Below are positions 23,801 to 31,153 of a stretch of 37,531 nt of DNA, one piece after another (positions within the stretch are counted from its first letter, which is position 1; each line of letters opens with the position of its first letter). The translations under genes were made by a program, and so were the position numbers. The notes under the pieces were generated by a model that was not told the origin of the DNA, did no database searches, and worked only from the letters and a program-made list of their open reading frames with translations. Source of the stretch: a virus; IMG/VR virus record IMGVR_UViG_3300031964_000059, positions 1 to 37,531 of that record; one strand, given 5' to 3'.

Positions 23801-24489
23801 CGCCGCTTGCCTCTGCCAAAATATTCGCAGGTGTCCACGGCGCAGTGCTTGATACACAGCCCGGTGGGGTTGGCCTCGAACACGCCGAGGTGGAACGCAT
23901 CGCGGTACTTGGTCAGCTTGGGGATCAGCTCGGCCCACAGGTCAGCGATCTGGTGCCGGTAGAACGTCTCGGTATCGATCAGGTCACCGAACTTGAGCCA
24001 ATAGAATGTGGCCTTGACCGTCTGGATCTCGGGGTGATGATAGAACACCAACAGCGCGAAAATGATCAGCTGCTGCATGTCTTTCTTCTGCTTGCCGGTC
24101 TTGTGGTCATCCACCAAGGCCAGCGTGCCGTCGAGCGTGAGCACGTCGATGATGCCGCGCCCCCATACCGTCTTACCCAGGAAGTCACACGGCTGCAACT
24201 GGCGATCTATCGCGTACTCGCACTCCACCAACGTCTTGCCAGGGCGCCCACAGAACTGCAGTAGGTAGTCCTCGAAGGGGTGCATGTCTTCGGGTAACTC
24301 GAGCACCGCGCCAGCCGTACTCCAATGGCCGATGAACTTCTCAGCCTGCTTGTGGAAGTAGTCACCCCATGCCGACTGCGGGTTCTTCTGGTCTTGGAAG
24401 TTGCGCAGCACTTTAATTTCTTCGTACTGCCGGCCACACGTGGCAAAGCCGATCAGCGAGCTATGCGACCAGGGAAGCGGAGTACTCAC
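23797..24489 (-). CDS. Cas4/AddB-like Fe-S PD-(D/E)XK exonuclease, 230 aa
   Basis: Nuclease motifs: H46 in WGDYFHKQAEKF, D115 in GRGIIDVL, D127/D128-x-K130 in LALVDDHKTGK and Q-x in MQQLIIFALL. Four Cys (C18, C212, C216, C221) are placed as in Cas4 and AddB, where they hold a 4Fe-4S cluster joining the two ends of the domain. Length fits a stand-alone phage exonuclease. It probably degrades or resects DNA ends during recombination. Coupled to HNH upstream and to A2 downstream. Confidence 0.9.
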   Translation of the reverse strand: MSTPLPWSHSSLIGFATCGRQYEEIKVLRNFQDQKNPQSAWGDYFHKQAEKFIGHWSTAGAVLELPEDMHPFEDYLLQFCGRPGKTLVECEYAIDRQLQPCDFLGKTVWGRGIIDVLTLDGTLALVDDHKTGKQKKDMQQLIIFALLVFYHHPEIQTVKATFYWLKFGDLIDTETFYRHQIADLWAELIPKLTKYRDAFHLGVFEANPTGLCIKHCAVDTCEYFGRGKRR

Positions 24490-24755
24490 TTCATACTCCC
24501 GTCAGGCTTGCGTGGGTAGCTGCGATTCTTCGCTGCTGGGATAGCTCTAAGATTCTTCGGGTCAAGCCCCTTGCCGCCCTTAGATAGAGGCTTGATATGG
24601 TCGACGTCCTTGCCATCGTGCGGCTTAACCAGCCCGAGCTTGGTCTCGATGCGGCGGGCCTTGTTGCGCGTGGCCTTGTTGGCATCGTCGCCACGCGCGT
24701 GCGCGGTCTTTTCTTCTTCTTTGTAATTGCGTTTGTAGCCGGGGGTGCTAGGCAT
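24486..24755 (-). CDS. Small HNH nuclease-like protein, 89 aa
   Basis: Basic N-terminal helix (YKRNYKEEEKTAHARG), then the HNH pattern VDHIKPLSKGG, N-L-R-A-I-P and a final KNRSYPRK. AAGGAG sits 6 nt before the ATG. The size and DHIKPLSKGG-x-x-x-N-L motif are typical of phage HNH genes located near replication nucleases. It may be an endonuclease used in recombination or packaging. ATGA-coupled to the Fe-S exonuclease. Confidence 0.82.
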   Translation of the reverse strand: MPSTPGYKRNYKEEEKTAHARGDDANKATRNKARRIETKLGLVKPHDGKDVDHIKPLSKGGKGLDPKNLRAIPAAKNRSYPRKPDGSMK

Positions 24756-24758
24756 GGT

Positions 24759-24947
24759 CTACTCCTTCAAGCAGCGCGGCCGTGTCTCAGTCAGGTCGTA
24801 GACCCGCTTGATCATGCCGAGATGGAAATTGGTATCGTAGTACGTGTCGGTGTCGTTACGCAGCGTGGCCGTGTGCGCGACACCGTCATAGGCCATGACC
24901 TCAAAGGCGAAGTCGGCCTTGAGCTTGGCCACCAGATACAACGCCAC
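24759..24947 (-). CDS. Unknown small protein, 62 aa, GTG start
   Basis: Reads MALYLVAKLKADFAFEVMAY, then DTYYDTNFHLGMIKRVY. It starts 2 nt after the preceding stop, with no strong ribosome site, so it relies on coupling. No motif recognised. Codon usage is like its neighbours. Function unknown. Confidence 0.5.
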   Translation of the reverse strand: MALYLVAKLKADFAFEVMAYDGVAHTATLRNDTDTYYDTNFHLGMIKRVYDLTETRPRCLKE

Positions 24948-24949
24948 GA

Positions 24950-25147
24950 TCAGGCCGCAGCGGTTTCGGGCAGTTCTTCTTTCACCACCCGATACCCGTA
25001 CAGGTCCAGCGAAGCTTGATCGATCTTGCGCTCGAATGGTACCCCGGTCTCGCCTTGCAACGTGGCGACCATGGTTTCCTTGTTCAGTTTGAGCATCCGA
25101 AATTTCGGACCCTTACGCGTCGAGGAGATAAAAAATGCGATTGCCAT
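24950..25147 (-). CDS. Unknown small protein, 65 aa
   Basis: Begins MAIAFFISSTRKGPKFRML with AAGGAG 6 nt upstream. Basic N terminus, then VATLQGETGVPFERKID and YGYRVVKEE. No recognised domain. It lies between the coiled-coil protein and the small unknown gene of the same strand. The 70-nt gap before it (25148-25217) shows no obvious element. Confidence 0.6.
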   Translation of the reverse strand: MAIAFFISSTRKGPKFRMLKLNKETMVATLQGETGVPFERKIDQASLDLYGYRVVKEELPETAAA

Positions 25148-25217
25148 GATGGCTCCTTCTTATGTGTGGCGGGGGGTACGCGCCCTGTGTGAGCGGCGCG
25201 GCCATACTACTTACTGG

Positions 25218-25847
25218 TTACAGCAACGCCTTGGCTTTGCCGACCAAGTTGCGGAACATCGTGCCCAGATCGCCGCCCCACTTGACGGCTTCGGCTTCGA
25301 TCTCATCGAGCACGCTGGAGACCGCCGCGGCCTGCGTGACAGGCGCCGCATCGCTGGTGACCGAGGCGTCTGCCAGGGCCGCTTGATCGGCCTCGAGCTT
25401 GGCCTGGGCTGCAGCCAGCGCCTCGCTGTCACTGTCCAACTTGGCCTGCAGCGCGGCCAGCTGGGCGTGAGCCTGATCGTGCGCGGCTTGCACGTTGGCA
25501 AACTCGGCCACGTCGGACTCGTGTTGCGCCTGGGCGGCAGCCAGGGCGGCACGGTCTTCCGCGAGCGGATCCACCGGGATCAAGGCCGCGCCGGCGGCGT
25601 CACCCGCCACACTGCCCGCCGGGGCGAGACTAGCAGCGTTGCCATTCAGCTCGGTATTCACTTCGCCGGTCGGGCTCGTGGTCGTCTCCTTGGCGCCGCT
25701 GCCGATCGAGTCGGGTGCGGCCGGGGCGGCCACGGTCTCGGTCGTCGGCTCCGTCACGGGCTGCGCAACGTTCTCCGGGGTGGGGGTGGCCACGGGTGCC
25801 GGATCGGCCGGGGTGGTTGCTACGGGTTCTGCTTGCGGATCGCTCAT
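25218..25847 (-). CDS. Pro/Ala/Thr-rich coiled-coil protein, 209 aa
   Basis: ATG 25847 has GGAG upstream; the frame continues further up without a good start. Residues 1-60 are a Pro/Thr/Val linker (AEPVATTPADPAPVATPTP). Residues about 90-170 form a coiled coil with Ala-rich heptads (AALAAAQAQHESDVAEFANV). The C-terminal 40 residues are a compact helix (LDEIEAEAVKWGGDLGTMF). Could be a virion-associated, scaffolding or organising protein; it is located in the early block, which argues against a pure scaffold. Function unknown. Confidence 0.6.
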   Translation of the reverse strand: MSDPQAEPVATTPADPAPVATPTPENVAQPVTEPTTETVAAPAAPDSIGSGAKETTTSPTGEVNTELNGNAASLAPAGSVAGDAAGAALIPVDPLAEDRAALAAAQAQHESDVAEFANVQAAHDQAHAQLAALQAKLDSDSEALAAAQAKLEADQAALADASVTSDAAPVTQAAAVSSVLDEIEAEAVKWGGDLGTMFRNLVGKAKALL

Positions 25848-25899
25848 GACTACTCCAGAATACAAACACGTTGTGGGATAACCTACGGGTGTTACGGTC

Positions 25900-26094
25900 C
25901 TACTTCTTCGCCGTGTCGATGGCCTTGCGGGCGCGGTTGACGATGGCAAAATCTTCCTGGCAAACAGCTTGTCCGTTGACGTCAAAGCCTGTTGCCAGTT
26001 GGCTTCGTGCGAGACCGTACAGACGCTCGGTAACCGCTAGTATATCGACACCGGGCGGCGTGGTGAAACTATTTTCAGTGGTATTTTTGGTCAT
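25900..26094 (-). CDS. Unknown small protein, 64 aa
   Basis: ATG 26094 overlaps the stop of the 82-residue gene (ATGA). The protein (MTKNTTENSFTTPP start, RKAIDTAKK end) has one helix with QLATGFDVNGQAV and no recognised motif. Real because of coupling and its clean position. Function unknown. Confidence 0.6.
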   Translation of the reverse strand: MTKNTTENSFTTPPGVDILAVTERLYGLARSQLATGFDVNGQAVCQEDFAIVNRARKAIDTAKK

Positions 26095-26339
26095 TCTATA
26101 AGCTCGATTGTGGTGTGTTGGTGGCGCATGAACAGGTCGGCAAGTTCGAAGGCGTCGCGGACTTGCTCGGTCGGCGTACGCAGCGGCCACGCGGGCGTTT
26201 GCATCAGTCCCTTGGCCAACTCGATGGCTACGTACAGTCTAGCGCTCATGCCGGATTGTGGATACTGTATGATCTCGCGCCGAGCGTCGAGGCTGACCGG
26301 GCACGGGAATGCCGGGCTAGAGTTGTCGAATGGCATCAT
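26091..26339 (-). CDS. Unknown small protein, 82 aa
   Basis: The ATG overlaps the DNA polymerase stop (ATGATG). A helical protein (LYVAIELAKGLMQTP, VRDAFELADLFMRHQ), slightly like antitoxin or phage-encoded regulators in shape, but no motif is recognised. It is translated by coupling to polymerase. Function unknown. Confidence 0.6.
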   Translation of the reverse strand: MMPFDNSSPAFPCPVSLDARREIIQYPQSGMSARLYVAIELAKGLMQTPAWPLRTPTEQVRDAFELADLFMRHQHTTIELIE

Positions 26340-29131
26340 TGCTTGGCATCTCCATAACGTCTGTGAAAGCCCCCCTCACAGTTGAGGGGCAGGCTGTGAG
26401 CCCAGTCAGGCGGCGTCCGGAAAGATTTCATCAAGATGTCGAGCACGTAACTGCCATACCACGCGTGCGTGACGAAGACGCCCTCATCGTGTACCGAGTG
26501 TGCCCAGCGCGCGATGCCGCGCGTCAGCTTGGCGGCTTCCAGGCACTGGTTAAACACCACGATGCGCGCCAAGCACTGGATCACATTCTCGATCAGTTTG
26601 CTGCCGTAGATGTGCTCGCGCGCTTTGCCGTTCCAAAACGTCCACTCGCCATCGAAGTAGCCATTGTTGGCCTCGCGTTCTCCCTTGCTAAACGTCTTGT
26701 AGTTCAGCTCGGGGAACAGGATCTGCAGGCCGCCCGGCATCACGAGGCCATCCTTGCAGGTCTTGACGACCCCCTGATAGTCGAGCGGCACGCCGATCTG
26801 GCCCGCGGCGATCGCCTTGAGCACCTCGTCGCCGCGCTTCCACAGCTTGCGCACCTGCGGGTGGGTGTCGCGGTAGATCGTCACCACACGGGTACCGAAT
26901 TCCTTGGTCAGCACGAGCGGCTTGCCGTCCGGTCCCTTCGCCTGCCCGCGTACCGAGATCACGAATTTGTCGACCCCCATGCCGAACCCCAGTCCGAGCT
27001 TGCAATTATGTACAATAACCGGCCCAGCACCACTCATGACCGTGAACCGATTCTTTGGCCCGCACGAGAGCAAGTCGTAGACTGGCAATTTCCGCCGACA
27101 TGGTATTAACGCGTCGTTTGTTTCGGGCATTCTCGGCGCGAGTAATGAACCGGATATTGCCGGGTTCGTAGTTACCGTCGGTTTCTTCTCGATCCATATC
27201 GAGCTTGGGGTCATCCCAACCAGCGCAGGTTTGTACGTACTGTAAGAATGCGGCCCGATCAACTCGCCATTGCTGGCATACCGAAATACCCCTGCCGCCA
27301 TAGCTCGCATACCCTGCGTCGTTCGGGTTATGACATCGTGTAATCGCTGCGCTAAGCCGATTGAGAAGCCGAGTGCGATGCGCTGTATCAGGCAACACAT
27401 CGTTGTATTGCCAGTAACGCTTCTTTGCGGCTGCTTCATTACCGCAGGGGGCGCACCGTCGACTACAGAAAGACTTGATGGAACTGGTATCGACGGTGTA
27501 CTCCGGTCGCCCGCAGCCACACTGCACGATGACGGCGCCGACGCCACCTCGGATGCCGCGTATATATCCAGTGACGGTAAGCTGGCCGCAGCGAAAGCCA
27601 ATGCCTGGGAGTGGAGATTTGCGTCGCCTTCCAGATATTGCGCCTCCTTCCATTGCGTCCCGCACCACACGAGGTGATCCGGCGTCAACCAAAGCCCTGA
27701 GAGCGAGAGCGTTTGCTTCAAACCGTTCGGCGAGAGTCCTGAGTGTCGTTGCCATGCGTCACCGTCCCATATCAAGTCTGTAATACCTACCTGTTCGATC
27801 GGTACCCACCCGCGGCCAGTGAGTACCGGCGTACCTTCGGCCACGCATACCTTGCCCATCTGGCGCTCGTCGGGGTGCGTCGCCTTGGTGATCACGCACT
27901 CGTAGATATAGCCCGCGATCACGCAGTACATATCGGGGCCGGTACCGGCATCGGCCTTGCGGTAGACCTCGACCATGTCTTCCTGGCCCGCCAGCCAGTC
28001 GAGCATACGCGCCTCGATGGTTGACGAATCGCACACCACGACCACGTGGCCTGCCGGGGCGCGTACCGCGCGGCGCAATGCCGGGCGACCCAGCTTGACC
28101 TCATCCTTGCTCGCGCGCTTCATCGACTGCCAGTTGAACTTATCACCGCCGCTCAGACGGTGTGTGCCCGACGCGCCAGCCACCTTGAGGTACACGGTAG
28201 CGGGGCCACGGCGCGACATCGCCACGAGCCGATTAGCGCCCTTCTCGGCGATCGTGGTCTTGTTCTTGAGCCGGGCTTCGACCAGCACCTGCACGCGTTC
28301 ATCCGGGTGTTCCTGCAGCGCCTGCATGCCGTGGTCAGTCTTGGCAAACGCATACACCAACATCTTGTCGCGCTCGCGTTCCTCGGGGGGCTTCTTCAAC
28401 CACGATGGGCTGACCTTCATGGGTGGGTCGATGCCCAGTGCGATCAGCTCCTGGGCGAACTTGGCGTTGCTCATCAGATCTTTCTTCTGCACACCGGCCT
28501 CGAGCATCAACGCCATTTTCTCGGCGGCGATCGTCCCGGCATATTGCTCCAGCATCTCGATGTCCATATCGAACACCGGCTCGGTGAACATGCGGATGAT
28601 CTGGTCATAGATCTGCAGCTCGCTACGCCCGAAGCGCGGCATCATGCGCAGCGCCAAGTCGTAGCACAGGTCGCTGTCGTTGCAGCAGTATTGGCCATAC
28701 CGCTCAAGCTGTTGTGGCGTGAAGTCGGCATAGTGCATGTCCTTGGCCAGCAACACCTCGCCACCCTTCTCGCCGATCCCGTACCGCTCAGCCAGCTTGG
28801 CCAGCGACAGCCGGCCATTGGCGCCGTGCAGCGCGCGAGCCATGCCAAGAGTATCGAGCCACACGGCGGGGCGTATGTCGTAACGGTGGCTGAGGATCAG
28901 GCCATCGAAGTGGGCGTGGTGGGCGAGCACCGCGCGCTTCTCCAGATGCAGGTCGACCAGCTGGCGCTGCACATCGTCGCGCGGTACCCACCAGGACTTC
29001 CCCCCGTTGATCTTGAAGCCGCACAGGATCGTCTCAAAGCGCGCATCCCGCACGTATTCCTCCGTGGTCAGCTTGGTGAGCGTGTAGTCCGCACCGTAGT
29101 ACGACTCAAAATCAAGCGTGACGATGTCCAT
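26336..29131 (-). CDS. Family A DNA polymerase with 3'-5' exonuclease, interrupted by an intein (931 aa; about 650 after splicing)
   Basis: Exonuclease motifs: D7-F-E9 (TLDFES), HAHFD and Y-x3-D in YCCNDSDL. Polymerase motif A is CDSSTIEAR, motif B is R423-QMG-K427-V then C710-KLGLGFGMG, and motif C is VHDE. Motif B (the O-helix that contacts the incoming nucleotide) is split after V428 by an intein (residues 429-709), so the enzyme is inactive until splicing. The Tyr at the usual Y766 position of E. coli Pol I is Phe (F716), and the usual F762 position is Leu (L712). Length without the intein fits phage Pol A. It follows a promoter-like element and two small genes. Its product replicates the phage genome with the PrimPol-helicase. 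Confidence 0.95.
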   Translation of the reverse strand: MDIVTLDFESYYGADYTLTKLTTEEYVRDARFETILCGFKINGGKSWWVPRDDVQRQLVDLHLEKRAVLAHHAHFDGLILSHRYDIRPAVWLDTLGMARALHGANGRLSLAKLAERYGIGEKGGEVLLAKDMHYADFTPQQLERYGQYCCNDSDLCYDLALRMMPRFGRSELQIYDQIIRMFTEPVFDMDIEMLEQYAGTIAAEKMALMLEAGVQKKDLMSNAKFAQELIALGIDPPMKVSPSWLKKPPEERERDKMLVYAFAKTDHGMQALQEHPDERVQVLVEARLKNKTTIAEKGANRLVAMSRRGPATVYLKVAGASGTHRLSGGDKFNWQSMKRASKDEVKLGRPALRRAVRAPAGHVVVVCDSSTIEARMLDWLAGQEDMVEVYRKADAGTGPDMYCVIAGYIYECVITKATHPDERQMGKVCVAEGTPVLTGRGWVPIEQVGITDLIWDGDAWQRHSGLSPNGLKQTLSLSGLWLTPDHLVWCGTQWKEAQYLEGDANLHSQALAFAAASLPSLDIYAASEVASAPSSCSVAAGDRSTPSIPVPSSLSVVDGAPPAVMKQPQRSVTGNTTMCCLIQRIALGFSIGLAQRLHDVITRTTQGMRAMAAGVFRYASNGELIGPHSYSTYKPALVGMTPSSIWIEKKPTVTTNPAISGSLLAPRMPETNDALIPCRRKLPVYDLLSCGPKNRFTVMSGAGPVIVHNCKLGLGFGMGVDKFVISVRGQAKGPDGKPLVLTKEFGTRVVTIYRDTHPQVRKLWKRGDEVLKAIAAGQIGVPLDYQGVVKTCKDGLVMPGGLQILFPELNYKTFSKGEREANNGYFDGEWTFWNGKAREHIYGSKLIENVIQCLARIVVFNQCLEAAKLTRGIARWAHSVHDEGVFVTHAWYGSYVLDILMKSFRTPPDWAHSLPLNCEGGFHRRYGDAKQ
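27005..27847 (-). other. Intein in DNA polymerase motif B (281 residues)
   Basis: Block A is C429-V-A-E-G-T-P-V-L-T. Block B is LTPDHLVW with T483 and H486. Block F is VYDLLSCGPKNRFTV with D686; the usual His before R-F-T is Asn, as in some phage inteins. Block G is V-I-V-H708-N709 followed by C710, the +1 residue. All residues needed for standard Cys-type protein splicing are present. Residues about 500-680 are Ser/Ala/Pro/Thr-rich, without dodecapeptide or in-frame HNH motifs, and overlap the HNH gene in another frame. Splicing ability is inferred from motifs. Confidence 0.92.
27006..27755 (-). CDS. HNH-family homing endonuclease nested out of frame inside the intein, 249 aa
   Basis: On the same strand as polymerase but in a different frame. 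Zinc-ribbon Cys are seen at C79/C81 and C97/C101/C104 (QCGCG, FCSRRCAPC). The nuclease core is RCHNPND, then YGGRGISVC (152-160), then LDMDRE and DGNYEPGN, then IRFITRAENARNKR (201-214). This is the common phage HNH type lacking the first canonical His. ATG 27755 is preceded by an in-frame TGA two codons upstream, ruling out a simple frameshift fusion, and by GGGACGG as a weak ribosome site; ATG 27653 is an alternative start. The stop TAA uses the last base of the intein His codon and two bases of the Asn codon. It probably cuts the intein-free polymerase allele. Function inferred. Confidence 0.9.
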   Translation of the reverse strand: MATTLRTLAERFEANALALRALVDAGSPRVVRDAMEGGAISGRRRKSPLPGIGFRCGQLTVTGYIRGIRGGVGAVIVQCGCGRPEYTVDTSSIKSFCSRRCAPCGNEAAAKKRYWQYNDVLPDTAHRTRLLNRLSAAITRCHNPNDAGYASYGGRGISVCQQWRVDRAAFLQYVQTCAGWDDPKLDMDREETDGNYEPGNIRFITRAENARNKRRVNTMSAEIASLRLALVRAKESVHGHEWCWAGYCT

Positions 29132-29135
29132 TAGA

Positions 29136-29342
29136 TTAGCCTCGCGCCGGCCGTGTTACGACGACCATCTGATAGTGTCCCATCGCCAGCGGCTCCAGGG
29201 GACGTGTCTCGATCGTCAGCACGATCCCAGCTTCGGCCGCGCAGGCGATCAAGGCGTAGGCGGCGGCCCGAACATCCGCCTCGTCGAGCGTGCCCAGTGC
29301 CTGCACCAAGCCGCCCGTAAACTTTTCTTCGCCGGCCTTCAT
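29136..29342 (-). CDS. Unknown small protein, 68 aa
   Basis: ATG overlaps the stop of the preceding 96-residue gene (ATGA). Reads MKAGEEKFTGGLVQALG, then a hydrophobic helix AAAYALIACAAEAGIVL and a beta end GHYQMVVVTRP. It ends 4 nt before polymerase starts. Unknown function; perhaps a polymerase-linked cofactor by position. Confidence 0.6.
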   Translation of the reverse strand: MKAGEEKFTGGLVQALGTLDEADVRAAAYALIACAAEAGIVLTIETRPLEPLAMGHYQMVVVTRPARG

Positions 29343-29629
29343 TGCGGTGTCTCCGTGCTCGGCGCGTTCGGCGCGATACCGCCCTGGGCCACCAGCTCCC
29401 TGAGCGCGTCGCCGGCTTTCTGGGCGTCGAAGTTAGACGCATACATCGCGCCGCTCGGGCCGTAGATGATCAGCGTGAACGCGAGCATGCTGCCGCTCGT
29501 GTTGCGGATCGCTTCGTTGAGCGCGCCGACCAGACCGGGCAAGTCATTGATCAGCTTGGCCACCTTCTCGGGGCTGATCGGCTCGGGCGAAGTGGGCTGA
29601 GGCTTGGGGGTTCTGTTGCGTGTGGACAT
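29339..29629 (-). CDS. Unknown small protein, 96 aa
   Basis: AGGAG lies 7 nt before the ATG. Residues 1-22 are a Pro/Ser/Thr linker (MSTRNRTPKPQPTSPEPIS), then helix VAKLINDLPGLVGALNEAI and the strand MLAFTLIIYGPSGAMY. First gene after the promoter-like element at 29653-29682, hence the leader gene of the polymerase operon. Function unknown. Confidence 0.65.
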   Translation of the reverse strand: MSTRNRTPKPQPTSPEPISPEKVAKLINDLPGLVGALNEAIRNTSGSMLAFTLIIYGPSGAMYASNFDAQKAGDALRELVAQGGIAPNAPSTETPQ

Positions 29630-29652
29630 GTGTCGCTCCTGTGGTGAGAGGC

Positions 29653-29682
29653 TAGTTTGAACGGTACCCGGAATAGTTGCAA
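29653..29682 (-). promoter_or_regulatory. Promoter-like element P3
   Basis: TTGCAA, then a 17-18-bp spacer and CAAACTA on the - strand, within the 58-nt gap before the 96-residue gene (29630-29687). The string TTGCAACTATTCC is shared exactly with 33801-33834, and the AAACTA block follows in the same place. Confidence 0.5.
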
Positions 29683-29687
29683 GCCCG

Positions 29688-29996
29688 TTATGGCGCTACA
29701 ACCGTGCAGACAAACTTTCCACCACACCAGACCCCCACATGCCGCCCGCGATCACAGCCGGCCCTGTGCAGTACGTTCATGATCTGTGATATCGACACAT
29801 CCAATGCGCTGATACGGACCATCAGCTCGCTACCCTCGTGGGTAAGTTCCACCTTGGTTTGCTCGCGCAGGTTCAGGCCGATATGGTCGCCCAGGTTGAC
29901 CACGCGCGTCTCGGTGCGGATCACGCGTTGGTTGACTTCTTTAAGCAGCAATTCCAACTTGTCCAACTGATGCGTTTCGACCGTTTCGGTGCCCAC
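29688..29996 (-). CDS. Coiled-coil small protein, GTG start, 102 aa
   Basis: GTG 29996 has AGGAG 7 nt upstream. Helix THQLDKLELLLKEVNQRVI is amphipathic; the C terminus holds C79 and C92/C97-type Cys (AGCDRGRHVGVWCGGKF). No family recognised. Unknown role in the early region. Confidence 0.6.
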   Translation of the reverse strand: MGTETVETHQLDKLELLLKEVNQRVIRTETRVVNLGDHIGLNLREQTKVELTHEGSELMVRISALDVSISQIMNVLHRAGCDRGRHVGVWCGGKFVCTVVAP

Positions 29997-30014
29997 GATG
30001 TCTCTCCTAGTAAA

Positions 30015-30305
30015 TTAGTATTGCGTCCAGTCACGCCGGCAGATCTCTTTGGCGATCGGCCAGAACAAGCCTTCCATTTCCTGCCAAGTGCACTCGCGGG
30101 TCAAGACGACACTGAACGCATTGAGGTCGATCGGCGATCTATAGCTAACAGAACCCATCCCGCGACCGGTCAGTGTGCTGCTCATAAACATCGTGCCTAG
30201 CTCGGGGTGATGTATCGCCCTTATATGCAGCGTCCACCCTTGCAGCGTCAGGTGCGCCACCACATCGTCTTCATTCATCGTAGCGCGGTTCATGATAAAT
30301 GGCAT
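30015..30305 (-). CDS. Family A small paralogous protein A3, 96 aa
   Basis: ATG 30305 has GAGGTGAG just upstream. The core VAHLTLQGWTLH is the family signature and the C terminus is ECTWQEMEGLFWPIAKEI. The latter closely matches GCAWADLSNALFWRLLKEI in the neighbouring gene 30863-30327, so the two share both ends of the domain. Unknown function; single-domain soluble protein. Confidence 0.72.
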   Translation of the reverse strand: MPFIMNRATMNEDDVVAHLTLQGWTLHIRAIHHPELGTMFMSSTLTGRGMGSVSYRSPIDLNAFSVVLTRECTWQEMEGLFWPIAKEICRRDWTQY

Positions 30306-30326
30306 AGCTCACCTCGAGCACTACTA

Positions 30327-30863
30327 TCACGCTTCATGGGAATGCTCCAGGATCGCGTCGTAGAGCGCGTAGAAAATTTCGTCACTCCACAGCCACATGT
30401 CGAAGGGTTCGCGGGGGGTATTCGACTCAGACATCCTCGCGGTCTTCACGCCCTTGGTCGCGCGATTCCTAAACGTATAGTAGACATCGCGTCCGTTGAC
30501 CGCGCCGCCGGTCCCATAATCAACAGGCCGCCAGCCGCGCAACGTCAGGTCCGCCTCGGCCATCGCACGTGTCATCCGTGTGCCGTTTAACATGCGATGC
30601 ATCTTGATCTCCTTGAGCAGGCGCCAGAACAAGGCGTTGCTTAGATCAGCCCAGGCACATCCATGGACTTCTCGCGCTAGGACTGGCCCGTTTTGGATAA
30701 CGCCGTCGTCGGTACGAAAACGTACCACTCGCGTTGCACTATGTATCACCCCAGGGCCACACCACCAGAACGATGTGGTATGGACGCGACACGCTTCCCA
30801 GCCATGCGGGAACAACGTCGCTTGCTCGCGGTACCGTGCCTCGCGTGATTTATCAATCGACAT
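30327..30863 (-). CDS. Two-domain family A protein with an internal start, 178 aa
   Basis: Residues 1-87 form one family A unit (ATLFPHGWEACR, then CAWADLSNALFWRLLKEI). Residues 88-178 form another (AEADLTLRGWRPVDYG, then MWLWSDEIFYALYDAIL). The second unit begins at M88 (ATG 30602), which is preceded by AAGGAG at 6 nt (30609-30614), so it can also be made alone. Tandem fusion by in-frame duplication is inferred. Function unknown. Confidence 0.7.
   Translation of the reverse strand: MSIDKSREARYREQATLFPHGWEACRVHTTSFWWCGPGVIHSATRVVRFRTDDGVIQNGPVLAREVHGCAWADLSNALFWRLLKEIKMHRMLNGTRMTRAMAEADLTLRGWRPVDYGTGGAVNGRDVYYTFRNRATKGVKTARMSESNTPREPFDMWLWSDEIFYALYDAILEHSHEA
30600..30614 (-). promoter_or_regulatory. 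Internal ribosome-binding site and start in the two-domain family A gene
   Basis: AAGGAG (30609-30614) followed six bases later by ATG 30602, in frame with the gene and at the boundary of its two repeat units. Confidence 0.5.
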
Positions 30864-31149
30864 GGTTGAGCGTCTCCGCGTAGTCGTAGAACAACTTCAC
30901 GGCGGCGTCGGGTACGGCGTGCCACTCGATCGGCGCGAACCCCACATCGTGCTTCATCACAGCCGTCCTGTAAGTCCACCCTGTGTTAGGGTCCGCACTG
31001 ACGAAGCGCTCAACTTGTACGTGCCACCCGCTGGCGCAAGCCATAATGTAGTCATCTAGTTCGCCGGGTCGTAGCCGACTAGGGGTATCGTTGCACCGTG
31101 CTTGCCACCCCGGCAACGTGAGGTGGGCGCGCATCTGGTCAGTGGTCAT
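30853..31149 (-). CDS. Family A small paralogous protein A5, 98 aa
   Basis: I chose ATG 31149 because it gives MTTDQMRAHLTLPGWQAR, like other members; ATG 31164 within the end of the VWA gene is an alternative. C terminus is IEWHAVPDAAVKLFYDYAETL, the same layout as other members. It overlaps the next gene by 11 nt and nearly abuts the VWA gene. Unknown function. Confidence 0.68.
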   Translation of the reverse strand: MTTDQMRAHLTLPGWQARCNDTPSRLRPGELDDYIMACASGWHVQVERFVSADPNTGWTYRTAVMKHDVGFAPIEWHAVPDAAVKLFYDYAETLNHVD

Positions 31150-31153
31150 TGGC

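Noticed and set aside
27755-27847. Programmed frameshift producing an intein-HNH fusion
   Set aside because: An in-frame TGA lies two codons before the HNH ATG, so any shift would have to occur inside the HNH frame itself; independent initiation is simpler.
28046-29134. 362-codon frame antisense to the polymerase
   Set aside because: Shadow of polymerase codon bias; the polymerase motifs are on the other strand.
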